A stretch of 11,469 nt of DNA from Chloroflexota bacterium (GCA_003695455.1 RFJF01000538.1:1-11469), one strand, 5' to 3'; numbered from the stretch's first letter, positions 1-7,187 are shown. The notes: generated from the letters alone by a model not told the origin. A program made the numbers and translations.

Positions 1-808
1 CCAGAAAGCCGGCCCAAAAGGCATCGCCTGCGCCGGTGGCGTCTTTTACCTCGATGGGCCGCGCCGGCAGGTGCCCCAGAATTTTTCCCCCGTCAGACAC
101 CAGCGAGCCGTCTTTGCCCATCGTAAAAATTACGGTTTGCGGCCCCAATTCATGCAGCATCTGAACATACGTCTCCGGTGAATGGCCGGGGCCAAAAAAG
201 CGGTGTGAATCATCCAGCGAGGCTTTGGTGATGGTGGTGTACCGGTAAATCCGGCGCATCACCTTTTGCGCTTCCTGATGGTCCGGCCAGACTGCCGGGC
301 TGTAATTGGGGTCAAACGAGGTGATTTTGCCCTGTTGGTGCGCCCGCTGAAACGCCTGCAGCACGGCGCTCCGGCTTGGCTCGCGAGAAAGCGGCCAGGT
401 GGAGGTGTGCACAATTTTGGCGACATCCACGGCTTCTGCGGCAATGTCATCCGGGGTCAGGTTGAAATCACCGGAGCGAAACGGCTCGTGGTCGGGCGTG
501 CCGCTGGTGCGCGACACAAAAATAATGCTGGTATTCACCCGGTGGTCCATCACCAGATAGTTGATGTTCACCCCGTGATGCTGCAATTGGTTTTTGAGAA
601 ATTGCCCAAACGCGCCAACGCCGGTTTTGGCGATGATGGCCGCGCTGCGTCCCAACCGGGATACGTTGACGGCAATGTTGGCCGGCGAACCACCCAAATG
701 CCGCTGAAAGGTGTGGGCGTCGCGCAGGCTGTCTGTCACTTCTGTGGAGATGAAATCAACCAGCGCCTCGCCAATGGTCAGGACATCAATGTTGGCTGTG
801 TGTGTCAT
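1..808 (-). CDS. PfkB-family sugar kinase, fructokinase-like (3' end cut by window edge)
   Basis: Likely ATP-dependent phosphorylation of fructose or a related sugar in the cytosol. I translated the minus strand by hand: 269 codons stay open without a frameshift from 808 to the edge. The N-terminal region carries the ribokinase/PfkB sugar-binding signature GGSPANIAVNV (about residues 39-49). The last visible residues hold the second PfkB signature, DATGAGDAF (256-264), in which D262 is the expected catalytic base and GAGD forms the anion hole. Family members are about 300-330 residues, so roughly 40-60 C-terminal residues lie outside. Start: two ATGs are adjacent (811 and 808). AGAGG lies 5 nt before the 808 ATG but only 2 nt before the other, so 808 is preferred. 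It follows the sucrose-phosphate-synthase-like gene by about 106 bp. That context favours fructokinase, but 2-keto-3-deoxygluconate kinase or another PfkB member cannot be excluded from the sequence alone. Confidence 0.9.
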   Translation of the reverse strand, partial: MTHTANIDVLTIGEALVDFISTEVTDSLRDAHTFQRHLGGSPANIAVNVSRLGRSAAIIAKTGVGAFGQFLKNQLQHHGVNINYLVMDHRVNTSIIFVSRTSGTPDHEPFRSGDFNLTPDDIAAEAVDVAKIVHTSTWPLSREPSRSAVLQAFQRAHQQGKITSFDPNYSPAVWPDHQEAQKVMRRIYRYTTITKASLDDSHRFFGPGHSPETYVQMLHELGPQTVIFTMGKDGSLVSDGGKILGHLPARPIEVKDATGAGDAFWAGFL

Positions 809-811
809 CAT

Positions 812-914
812 ATCCTCTGTTTTCAGAATTCAGGGTGCAGAATAGTCGAATGGCGAATAGCGAATGGCGAATAGCGAATGATGAATGCTTCCCTGCGACT
901 CTGCAACCCAGCCG
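812..914. repeat. Intergenic spacer with heptanucleotide tandem repeat
   Basis: The gap between the glucosyltransferase stop and the kinase start contains six 7-bp units at 847-888 on the plus strand: CGAATGG, CGAATAG, CGAATGG, CGAATAG, CGAATGA and TGAATGC. The first four alternate perfectly. This is the architecture of the short tandemly repeated repetitive (STRR) sequences known from cyanobacteria. No ORF or clear terminator is visible here, and the kinase ribosome-binding site sits at the left end of the gap. Confidence 0.8.
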
Positions 915-2417
915 CTATGCCTGAAAATACAAGTCTGCCAGCGCCGATAGCGGGATTTCGGTGGCGGGGCCGGGATGGGTAAAGTAATCCGGCACAGACA
1001 GAGTGCCGTCCTTTGCCAGATGTGCCGCCGCCTGCTCAATGGCCGCCAGATAGCCTTCGGCGGTGCGGTCCCAGGTATATCGGCTGATAACCCGCTCAAT
1101 GCCTGCCAGTTGATAATACTGCCACGTTTCCGGCGATTCCAGCGCTTCCAGCAGGCCGCGGGCAATGTCGGCAGGGTTGGCCGGGTCTACCAGCACCCCG
1201 AATTTTTTGCCGGTCGCGGCGTCGAACAGGCTTTCGCTGGGGCCGCCGTTTTGGGTGACTACTGCCGGCAGGCCGCAACTCATCGCCTCCAGCGGAGCCA
1301 GCCCAAACGGCTCGTAGGTGGCCGTGAGCGAAAAGACCGAACCGCGCGCCGCCGTTACCCGGTAGGCGGCGGCCAGTTCGGCCTGGCTGTTCAACGAGAA
1401 TGATGTGACCGCCGGCCACAAATTGTGCTCATCCAGCAGGCGGGCAATGTCATCAAAAATGGCCCGTTCTTCGGCCTTTTTCAGTTGGGCGCGCTGTTGC
1501 AGGGGATTATCCAGCCCGCGAATGGCGATGGCTAAATTGGCGGTGCGCCGCAAATCGGCATTTTCTGCAAACGCCTTCACCAGCCCAATGTGATTTTTTT
1601 TCTGATCCAGCCGGCTGGAACAGAGGACCAGCGGCAAGGCTCGGCGTTCCGGCGGCAGGTCGCGGGCCAGCGCGGTGTCAATTCGGGCGGCAACGGTGGC
1701 GTCTGCCGGTCCCGGCTCCGGCGAAAAGACGCGCCGGTTGACGCCGGGCGGAATCACGGCAAAACGGTCGTGATCGGCGCCGGCAGGGTCTACTGCGCCG
1801 TGGTAGGCGCGGTGGCTGTACTGTTCCATTTGCTCCTGCCGGGTGCTGGTGATGATGCGCGCGGCGTGATTCATGGCCAGGCGCTCGCCAAAAATGCGCT
1901 CTTTGAAGTGGAATCGGGCGTCAATTTTTGCCAGCGAGTTGGGGGTGGGGTGGAGTTTGTCCAGCTTTTGCGCCCCCAGCGAGTGGCCGGTAAAGGTGAA
2001 CGGCACGCCGGTCTGCTGTTTGAGCAGTGCGCCGGCCAGGCCGCCATCGCCGTAGTGGGTGGTGAAAAAATCCGGCAGACCACCGTCGGCCTGATAGAAG
2101 CCGGTAATGCCTGCCGTCCAGCCCGTGCCGAGGTGGGGCCAGAGCTGTTCTTTGGGCAGAAAGTGGGGCGGCCCGCAGGGAATGCGCACAATGCGGGCGT
2201 TGGGGTGGCCGGGGTAGCCATCGAGCGGCGCGGCAAACTCCGGCCACTGGTCATCGGAAATTTGGCGGGTGATGATGTCTACCCGGTGGCCGAGTGCGGC
2301 CATGGCAAGCGCTACCTCTTTCACGTAGACCAGTTGCCCGCCAAAATCGGGATGTTCGGTCCAATAGCTGTCGTTGGGGTCAAAATTGCCCTGCGGGTTT
2401 AAAAACGCAACGTGCAT
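915..2417 (-). CDS. Sucrose-phosphate-synthase-like glucosyltransferase (GT4)
   Basis: A retaining GT-B glycosyltransferase of 500 residues. It is expected to transfer glucose from a nucleotide sugar to fructose-6-phosphate (or fructose). The N-terminal acceptor domain begins HVAFLNPQGNFDP and carries the GGQLVYVKE motif (26-34) and FTGHSLGAQK (142-151). The donor domain carries SSRLDQKKN (267-275) and the E-x7-E motif in YEPFGLAPLE (E369, E377), followed by an NGGPSE stretch (390-395). Length and these motifs agree closely with my memory of the roughly 500-residue Halothermothrix orenii sucrose-phosphate synthase, which also lacks a phosphatase domain. Plant-type sucrose synthases are about 800 residues. 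Start: AGGAGG lies about 9 nt before the ATG. The gene lies between treS and a fructokinase-like gene, separated from each by repeat-filled gaps. No sucrose-phosphate phosphatase is in the window. Acceptor specificity (fructose-6-phosphate or fructose) cannot be settled by eye. Confidence 0.88.
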   Translation of the reverse strand: MHVAFLNPQGNFDPNDSYWTEHPDFGGQLVYVKEVALAMAALGHRVDIITRQISDDQWPEFAAPLDGYPGHPNARIVRIPCGPPHFLPKEQLWPHLGTGWTAGITGFYQADGGLPDFFTTHYGDGGLAGALLKQQTGVPFTFTGHSLGAQKLDKLHPTPNSLAKIDARFHFKERIFGERLAMNHAARIITSTRQEQMEQYSHRAYHGAVDPAGADHDRFAVIPPGVNRRVFSPEPGPADATVAARIDTALARDLPPERRALPLVLCSSRLDQKKNHIGLVKAFAENADLRRTANLAIAIRGLDNPLQQRAQLKKAEERAIFDDIARLLDEHNLWPAVTSFSLNSQAELAAAYRVTAARGSVFSLTATYEPFGLAPLEAMSCGLPAVVTQNGGPSESLFDAATGKKFGVLVDPANPADIARGLLEALESPETWQYYQLAGIERVISRYTWDRTAEGYLAAIEQAAAHLAKDGTLSVPDYFTHPGPATEIPLSALADLYFQA

Positions 2418-2632
2418 GGGTGGTACCTCCTGTGAAAATACGGTAGACGGTAGACAGCGAACGGCGAATTACGAGTGACGGGCGACGAACGCAGGTTCCT
2501 GCCACTTGCAACTTGCCACCTGCGGATTTTTCATTCTTGTTGTTGTGCCGCAGACTGGGTTGGTCTGCCCCCTAATTCCTGACTCCCGACCCCTGAATCC
2601 TGGTTTCACAGGAGACACCCCCTGATGTCTGG
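2418..2632. repeat. Intergenic spacer made of heptanucleotide repeat blocks
   Basis: This 215-bp gap is largely 7-bp periodic. Block A (2441-2489) is seven heptamers beginning CGGTAGA, CGGTAGA, CAGCGAA, CGGCGAA. Block B (2498-2525) is CCTGCCA, CTTGCAA, CTTGCCA, CCTGCGG. Block C (2571-2605) is CCTAATT, CCTGACT, CCCGACC, CCTGAAT, CCTGGTT. A small inverted repeat (CAGAC/GTCTG, 2551-2567) lies between B and C, and another (AGACA/TGTCT, 2612-2629) lies just after the treS stop. The right-hand hairpin is too weak to call a terminator. The ribosome-binding site of the next gene (AGGAGG) is at the left end. No gene is supported here. Confidence 0.75.
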
Positions 2633-4273
2633 TTATTTCAACCTGAGCCACAAATATTGATACGGTTGCAGCGTTAGCGCGGCAGAGCTATCCAGCGGAG
2701 AAAACTCCTGCCCGGTGAGCACATCGGTGGGCGTGACACCGGCAAAGTCCGGCAGGTTAAAGCGGGCGGGCTGCGGCCGGTCCGTGAGATTGTGCACGGC
2801 CAGCAGGGCGGCGTCACCGGTTTGGCGCAGGTAAGCCAGCACGGCGTTGTTGCCTGGCGAGAGGAACTCGCAGCTTCCCCAGCCGAGGACCGGGTTTGCC
2901 TTTCGCGTAGCGATGAAGTGTTTCATTAGGTGCCACAGCGAGCGGGGGTCGGCTTGCTGGGCGGCCACGTTAATTTTTTGGTAGCCGTACTCGTTGTTGT
3001 CAATCACCGGCGCCCACGGTTTGGCGGTAGAGAAGCCCGCACCCGGTTCGGCGTTCCACTGCATGGGGGTGCGCACGCCGTTGCGGTCAAACAGAGAAAT
3101 GTTATCGCCCATGCCAATTTCATCGCCATAGTAGATGATGGGCGCGCCCGGCAGAGTGAACAGAATGGAGTTTGCCAGTTCGATTTTGCGGCGGTCGTTG
3201 TCCAGCAGCGGAGCCAGCCGGCGGCGAATCCCCAAGTTGAGCTTCATCTGCTCATCCGGGGCGTACAAATTCCACATCAATTGGCGGTCTTCTGTTGTGA
3301 CCATTTCCAGCGTCAATTCATCGTGATTGCGCAAAAAGACGCACCACTGGCAATTTTCCGGAATGGAGGGAGTTTTGCTCATAATGTCCAGCACATCGGT
3401 TGCGTCTCCCAGTTTGAGCGCCTTGAAAATACGGGGCATCACCGGAAAGTGAAAGGCCATGTGGAATTCGTTGCCGGGCACGGTGGGGTCGTTTTCATCG
3501 CCGCCAAAGTAGGGGCGTAAATCCCACGGCCACTGGTTGGCTTCGCCCAGCAGAATGGCGCCGGGGTAATCCTCATCCAGCACGCGGCGCACGCGCTGCA
3601 GGTAGGCGTGGGTTTCCGGCAGATTTTCGCAGTTGGTGCCTTCGCGCTCAAAAAGGTAAGGTACGGCGTCGGCGCGGAAGCCGTCAATGCCCATATCCAT
3701 CCAGTATTTGAGCACGTCAATCATCGTATCGGCCACCACGGGGTTGTCGTAATTCAGGTCCGGCTGGCTGGCGTAAAAGCGATGCCAGTAATATTCGCCG
3801 GTGGTTTCATCCAGTGTCCAGTTTGAGCGTTCTGTATCAACAAAGATGATGCGGGCGTCTTTGTATTTCTGGTCGGTGGGACTCCAGACGTAGTAATCGC
3901 GGTAGGGGTTGTCTTTGGATTTGCGGCTTTCTACAAACCAGGGATGCTGGTCCGAGGTGTGGTTGAGCACCAGGTCTGCAATCACGCGAATACCGCGCGC
4001 GTGGGCCTCGGAAATCAGGGTTTTAAAGTCTTCAACCGTGCCGTAATCGGGGTGAATATTGTGGTAATCGGCAATGTCGTAGCCGTCATCATTGAGCGGC
4101 GAGGGGAACATGGGCAGCAGCCACAGGCAATCAATGCCCAACTCCTGCAAGTAATCCAGTTTGCTTGTGAGGCCGGGCAGGTCGCCTTTGCCGTCGCCGT
4201 TGCTGTCGCAAAAAGAGCGAATGTGGGCTTCGTAAAAAACGGCGTTTTTGAACCAGGTGACATCGGTATTCAT
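2633..4273 (-). CDS. treS: Trehalose synthase (maltose alpha-D-glucosyltransferase), GH13
   Basis: Intramolecular transglucosidase that interconverts maltose and trehalose (EC 5.4.99.16); cytosolic. The 546-residue protein is a full GH13 barrel. Conserved region I is DLVLNH (100-105); the nucleophile is D202 in [10 protein letters not shown]; the acid/base is E244 in LLGEAN; the transition-state stabiliser is D318 in LRNHDE. The N-terminus ([15 protein letters not shown]) and the stretch [12 protein letters not shown] with a following RTPMQW are typical of TreS rather than oligo-1,6-glucosidase. The length matches single-domain TreS without a fused maltokinase. The stop codon of the upstream membrane-protein gene is 6 nt before this ATG, and the ribosome-binding site GGAGG lies inside that gene's last codons, so the two are probably translationally coupled. 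It could feed imported trehalose or maltose into metabolism or make trehalose as a protectant. Other GH13_16 activities are less likely. Confidence 0.92.
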   Translation of the reverse strand: MNTDVTWFKNAVFYEAHIRSFCDSNGDGKGDLPGLTSKLDYLQELGIDCLWLLPMFPSPLNDDGYDIADYHNIHPDYGTVEDFKTLISEAHARGIRVIADLVLNHTSDQHPWFVESRKSKDNPYRDYYVWSPTDQKYKDARIIFVDTERSNWTLDETTGEYYWHRFYASQPDLNYDNPVVADTMIDVLKYWMDMGIDGFRADAVPYLFEREGTNCENLPETHAYLQRVRRVLDEDYPGAILLGEANQWPWDLRPYFGGDENDPTVPGNEFHMAFHFPVMPRIFKALKLGDATDVLDIMSKTPSIPENCQWCVFLRNHDELTLEMVTTEDRQLMWNLYAPDEQMKLNLGIRRRLAPLLDNDRRKIELANSILFTLPGAPIIYYGDEIGMGDNISLFDRNGVRTPMQWNAEPGAGFSTAKPWAPVIDNNEYGYQKINVAAQQADPRSLWHLMKHFIATRKANPVLGWGSCEFLSPGNNAVLAYLRQTGDAALLAVHNLTDRPQPARFNLPDFAGVTPTDVLTGQEFSPLDSSAALTLQPYQYLWLRLK

Positions 4274-4279
4274 CAGAAA

Positions 4280-4804
4280 TCATCCTCCGCTTTCATTGTT
4301 GATGGAATCGAGTAAATCGAGGGTGGCGGCGTTTCTGACCAGCCACTCCAGCGCCACGCCGGTGACTGCCCCGATGACCGCCCCGGTCAGCACGCCGCCC
4401 AACAGCCCGGCAAAGCCCAGTGCCCAGCCGAGCGCGTTGGCCGTGACCCACACCACCGCCGAGGGCAGCCAGCGGCGCAGCAGCAGCCACTGGGCCACGC
4501 CAACCAGCGTGCCTGCCACCACCCCCCCAAACAGTGAAGAAATGAAACCGCTGCCGGGTGACACCAGCACCCCGGATACCAGCAGCCACCAGCCGGCCAG
4601 CCAGCCAACGGTGGTGGCAACAATCCACCAGCTTGACCGCGGAGAAAGCTCTCGCAGGGCCAGCCACTGGGCCAGGCCCAAAACAGGGCCAATCCAGATT
4701 TCGCCCAGCAACGCCCAGCCAATCAGCCAGCCCAGCGTACAGGCCAGCGTCCATTTGAGCAGCAATGTCCAGTCAAATGATGGCGGGGAAATTGAGTCTG
4801 CCAT
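4280..4804 (-). CDS. Small polytopic membrane protein with repeated QWL-LR motifs
   Basis: Function not recognised. The 174-residue protein is dominated by Gly, Trp, Leu, Val and Ala and should span the membrane about four or five times. It has an internal repeat: GLAQWLALR (43-51), GVAQWLLLR (102-110) and a degenerate GVALEWLVR (149-157). These alternate with GW-rich helices GWLIGW (25-30), GWLAGW (67-72) and GWALG (126-130). Similar QWL-LR repeat proteins occur, to my recollection, as hypothetical proteins in Chloroflexota and cyanobacteria. Start choice: the frame stays open to a GTG at 4831, but that codon lies inside the terminator hairpin. The ATG at 4804 has GAGG 5 nt upstream and is preferred. 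The gene ends 6 nt before treS and hosts its ribosome-binding site, so it is co-translated with treS. A sugar-linked membrane role is only guilt by association. Confidence 0.72.
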   Translation of the reverse strand: MADSISPPSFDWTLLLKWTLACTLGWLIGWALLGEIWIGPVLGLAQWLALRELSPRSSWWIVATTVGWLAGWWLLVSGVLVSPGSGFISSLFGGVVAGTLVGVAQWLLLRRWLPSAVVWVTANALGWALGFAGLLGGVLTGAVIGAVTGVALEWLVRNAATLDLLDSINNESGG

Positions 4805-4816
4805 TAACGCCTCAAT

Positions 4817-4859
4817 AAAAAACGACCACACGCCAAAAAATCGTCGTGGGGTCGTTTTT
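4817..4859 (-). terminator. Intrinsic terminator after the permease genes (possibly bidirectional)
   Basis: Inverted repeat: AAAAACGACC (4818-4827) pairs with GGTCGTTTTT (4850-4859), continued by CACG (4829-4832) with CGTG (4845-4848) across one mismatch, leaving a 12-nt loop. Read on the minus strand the stem ends in a run of six T, as an intrinsic terminator should. Because both ends are A/T runs it could also work on the plus strand. It lies 20 bp behind the second permease stop and directly ahead of the ribosome-binding site of the membrane-protein gene, with no room for a promoter between. Confidence 0.8.
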
Positions 4860-4879
4860 CTGATTGCTGTGTGCCAAAA

Positions 4880-5980
4880 TTAGCCTTTCACTGAGCCGGC
4901 CATGAGACCGCGCACAAAGAATCGTTGCAAACTCAGGAACACTACCAGCGGAACAATCATGGTGACAAACGCGCCGGCGGTGAGAATGTGCCAGTCGTTG
5001 CCGCGCGAGCCGACCATGTTAGCCAGCCGCATGGTCACCACCATGGTGTCTCGGTTGCCGCCCAGAATGATCAGGGCCACCAGGTAGTCGTTCCAGACCC
5101 ACAAAAACTGGAAAATGGCAAAGGATGCCAGCGCCGGCACCGACAGCGGTAGAATGAGCCGGGTGAATATGGTAAAGTGTGACGCGCCGTCAATAAAGGC
5201 CGATTCCAGAATCTCGCGGGGCAAATCGCGGATGTAGTTGTAGAGCAGGTAGGTTGCCAGCGGCAGGCCAAAGCCGGTATGCGCCAACCACAAACCCAGA
5301 AACTCGCCGTTAAGCCCCAGTTTGGTGTAGTCGCTCAAAATGGGGACCAGTGCAATTTGCAGCGGTACCACCAGCAGGGCAATAACCATAATAAAGAACC
5401 ATTTCCGGCCCGGAAAACTCATCCAGGCAAAGGCGTAACCAGCAAAGGCGGCAATCAAAATGGGGATAATGGTGGCTGGAATGGATACCGCCAGGCTGTT
5501 CCAGAGCGACCCCCAGAAATTATCACCGGGCACGGTTTCTATGGTGCCGTCGGGGCGTTCGTAGGTAAACTCTTTACCCCCAAGCACCTGTTGGTAGTTG
5601 TCCAGCGTAAAATTCCAGTTGACCGTCCAGGTATATTTTTGGACCTCAATCCGGCCAATGCGCTTGTTGCCAATCCAGATAACGCGCACCCCGTCCCCCT
5701 CAATGCCGTCTCTCATTTCCTTGAAAGTGCCTTGCACCCCTTCTATGGTCATAACGCCGTCGGGGTCCAGCCCGGCCTCTCTGGGGTCAATTTCTGCGGT
5801 AGTTGCCCATTCCCGGTGAGGGAAAATTGTCCACCAGCCGGTGGTCTGAATATCAATACGGTCCCGAAACGATGAAACAAACAGGCCGAATGTGGGAATT
5901 GTCCAGAGCAGGACAAGTAGGAACAAGGCGCCGTTGACAATGATTGCGTTGGTTCGTTGTTTATTTTTTTTGCTGCCCAT
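4880..5980 (-). CDS. ABC transporter permease, MalG/AglG-like
   Basis: Inner-membrane subunit of a CUT1-type sugar importer. The 366-residue protein has a first membrane helix (about 12-36) and a large extracytoplasmic insertion (about 45-123). A cluster of helices follows, containing the EAA loop (259-278: E259, G265, L277-P278) that docks on the ATPase. The C-terminus ends in LMAGSVKG. The long insertion, the PILIAAFAGYAFAW stretch and the WLAHTGFGLPLATYLL stretch agree with my memory of AglG of the rhizobial alpha-glucoside transporter; ordinary MalG is about 280-300 residues. Start: the frame extends to a TTG at 6004, which would overlap the previous gene. The ATG at 5980 begins 1 nt after that gene's TAA and is preferred; AAAGGAG lies 13 nt upstream, rather far. 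The near-abutting stop and start suggest translational coupling of the two permeases. A terminator follows. No ATPase gene is adjacent, so a shared MsmK/UgpC-type ATPase encoded elsewhere is likely. Confidence 0.92.
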   Translation of the reverse strand: MGSKKNKQRTNAIIVNGALFLLVLLWTIPTFGLFVSSFRDRIDIQTTGWWTIFPHREWATTAEIDPREAGLDPDGVMTIEGVQGTFKEMRDGIEGDGVRVIWIGNKRIGRIEVQKYTWTVNWNFTLDNYQQVLGGKEFTYERPDGTIETVPGDNFWGSLWNSLAVSIPATIIPILIAAFAGYAFAWMSFPGRKWFFIMVIALLVVPLQIALVPILSDYTKLGLNGEFLGLWLAHTGFGLPLATYLLYNYIRDLPREILESAFIDGASHFTIFTRLILPLSVPALASFAIFQFLWVWNDYLVALIILGGNRDTMVVTMRLANMVGSRGNDWHILTAGAFVTMIVPLVVFLSLQRFFVRGLMAGSVKG

Positions 5981-5981
5981 T

Positions 5982-7121
5982 TTAAAACGCCCGCTCCTTT
6001 CCAAACTGCCTGAGGTTGTAAATCATGACCGGCACTACCGTGATGAGCAGCACCACCGCAATAGCCGAGCCAAGCCCGGCGTTGCGGGCCACAAACGATT
6101 GCCGGTAGAAGGCCGTGGCAATCACCTCCGTTCCAAACTGGCCGCCTGTCATCACCCAGACAATATCAAAGATTTTCAGCGCAAAAATGAGAATGGTTGT
6201 GGTTACGGTGATGATTGTGCCCTGAATGGAGGGAATCATAATCTGGAAGAAGATGCGGAGTTCGCTGGCGCCGTCTACCCGGGCTGCCTCAATGATTTCG
6301 GTGGGAATCCCTTTGAGCGCCGCCGAAAAAATAACCATGGCAAAACCGGTTTGCAGCCACCCCATAATCACAATCAGGTAAATGTTATTCCAGGGGATAA
6401 TGTTGGTGTCTACAAACCAGGCCTGCGGTGTGCCTCCCAGAGCCACCACAATGGCGTTGAGAATGCCAATCTGGGGGATGCCTTCGGGGCGAATAGCGTA
6501 CACAAATTTCCAGATGACGCCGGCGCCCACAAACGAAATAGCCATTGGCAGGAAGATGAAGGATTTTGAAGTGCGTTCGGCATTGCTGCGGTCGGCCAGA
6601 ACTGCAATCAGCAGCCCAAATATTACTGACAGCGACGTGCCAAACACAATCCACATTAAATTGTTACGGAATGCCTCGATCATCTGCCGGTCTGTAAAGA
6701 TCGTGACGTAGTTTTGCAGCCCGATAAACGTTACGCCGTCGCGGTCATACAGGCTGATAATAAACGTTCGTACCGAGGGAATAGCCAGGTACCAGGCCAG
6801 CAGAAAAATAGCCGGCCCCACAAATACAAATGGCTGCAACCGGGCCGTCCATTCATCGGAGAATTGTTCAACAATCCAGTTGAACACCCAGAACAGCAGG
6901 GCGGCGCCGCCCAACCCCCAAACAATTGCCACGATGGCAATTATTGCGTTGGGCAGCGTACTATCGCGTAAAAACAGGAAGCCTGCCACCAGAAACAACC
7001 CCATGACGGCAATCAGGCCAATGCCAATCAAAAATCGAATGGCTACGCCTACGGCACTGGTTTTTGAGGCATCGGGGTCTACGCCGACTGATGTGGGTTC
7101 AATCTTTAAACGTGTTTCCAT
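5982..7121 (-). CDS. ABC transporter permease, MalF/AglF-like
   Basis: Partner inner-membrane permease of the same sugar importer. The 379-residue protein has two N-terminal hydrophobic helices (about 28-50 and 57-82), then the core (about 95-375). Its EAA loop is at 278-297 (E278-A-A-R-V-D-G, ending I296-P297), the coupling helix for the nucleotide-binding subunit. The core and the short N-terminal extension fit AglF-type proteins. The ribosome-binding site GAGGAG lies 5 nt before the ATG at 7121, so the start is secure. The gene follows the binding-protein gene by 66 bp, and that spacer contains a stable hairpin. Its TAA is 1 nt before the next permease ATG. The two permeases should form the heterodimeric channel for disaccharides delivered by the tandem binding protein. 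Substrate assignment (sucrose, trehalose or maltose) is inferred from family and neighbours. Confidence 0.93.
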   Translation of the reverse strand: METRLKIEPTSVGVDPDASKTSAVGVAIRFLIGIGLIAVMGLFLVAGFLFLRDSTLPNAIIAIVAIVWGLGGAALLFWVFNWIVEQFSDEWTARLQPFVFVGPAIFLLAWYLAIPSVRTFIISLYDRDGVTFIGLQNYVTIFTDRQMIEAFRNNLMWIVFGTSLSVIFGLLIAVLADRSNAERTSKSFIFLPMAISFVGAGVIWKFVYAIRPEGIPQIGILNAIVVALGGTPQAWFVDTNIIPWNNIYLIVIMGWLQTGFAMVIFSAALKGIPTEIIEAARVDGASELRIFFQIMIPSIQGTIITVTTTILIFALKIFDIVWVMTGGQFGTEVIATAFYRQSFVARNAGLGSAIAVVLLITVVPVMIYNLRQFGKERAF

Positions 7122-7146
7122 GTCGTCTCCTCTCTGAAACTGCCAA

Positions 7147-7177
7147 AATGGGGCCGCCGGTTTACGGCGACCCCATT
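7147..7177 (-). promoter_or_regulatory. Intercistronic hairpin behind the binding-protein gene
   Basis: AATGGGG (7147-7153) pairs with CCCCATT (7171-7177), and CGCCG (7155-7159) pairs with CGGCG (7165-7169), around a 5-nt loop. The one plus-strand mismatch (7154/7170) becomes a U-G wobble in minus-strand RNA, giving a continuous 13-bp stem only in the operon transcript. It begins 11 nt after the binding-protein stop codon and is followed by only four T. It therefore looks more like an mRNA 3'-end protector or leaky terminator than a full terminator, comparable in position to the malE-malF intercistronic element. Confidence 0.65.
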
Positions 7178-7187
7178 AATCAAACCA

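Noticed and set aside
266..874. Plus-strand ORF of 202 residues over the kinase gene
   Set aside because: The minus strand gives an unbroken PfkB protein with both family signatures across the same bases.
1590..2402. Plus-strand ORF of 270 residues antisense to the glucosyltransferase gene
   Set aside because: It lies wholly inside a well-recognised GT4 gene on the other strand, has no recognisable domain, and arises from the GC-skewed third codon position of the real gene.
2441..2605. CRISPR-like array in the treS-glucosyltransferase gap
   Set aside because: Repeat units are 7 bp, directly abutting and without spacers; no cas genes are present.
2612..2629. Terminator behind treS (AGACA/TGTCT hairpin)
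   Set aside because: Only a 5-bp stem with no T-run on the transcribed strand.
4805..4831. GTG start at 4831 for the small membrane protein
   Set aside because: The codon is inside the terminator stem, whereas ATG 4804 has GAGG at 5 nt spacing.
4248..4883. Plus-strand ORF of 211 residues rich in Ser, Thr and Pro
   Set aside because: Antisense to the membrane-protein gene. The Ser/Thr/Pro bias is what the complement of Gly/Trp/Ala-rich codons gives, and its end runs through the terminator.
5981..6004. TTG start at 6004 for the second permease, overlapping the first
   Set aside because: ATG 5980 begins 1 nt after the upstream stop, giving the usual coupled arrangement; the added eight residues have no family support that I recall.
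5279..6569. Two plus-strand ORFs of about 200 residues over the permease genes
   Set aside because: Shadows of two intact permeases with EAA loops; no plausible ribosome-binding site or domain.
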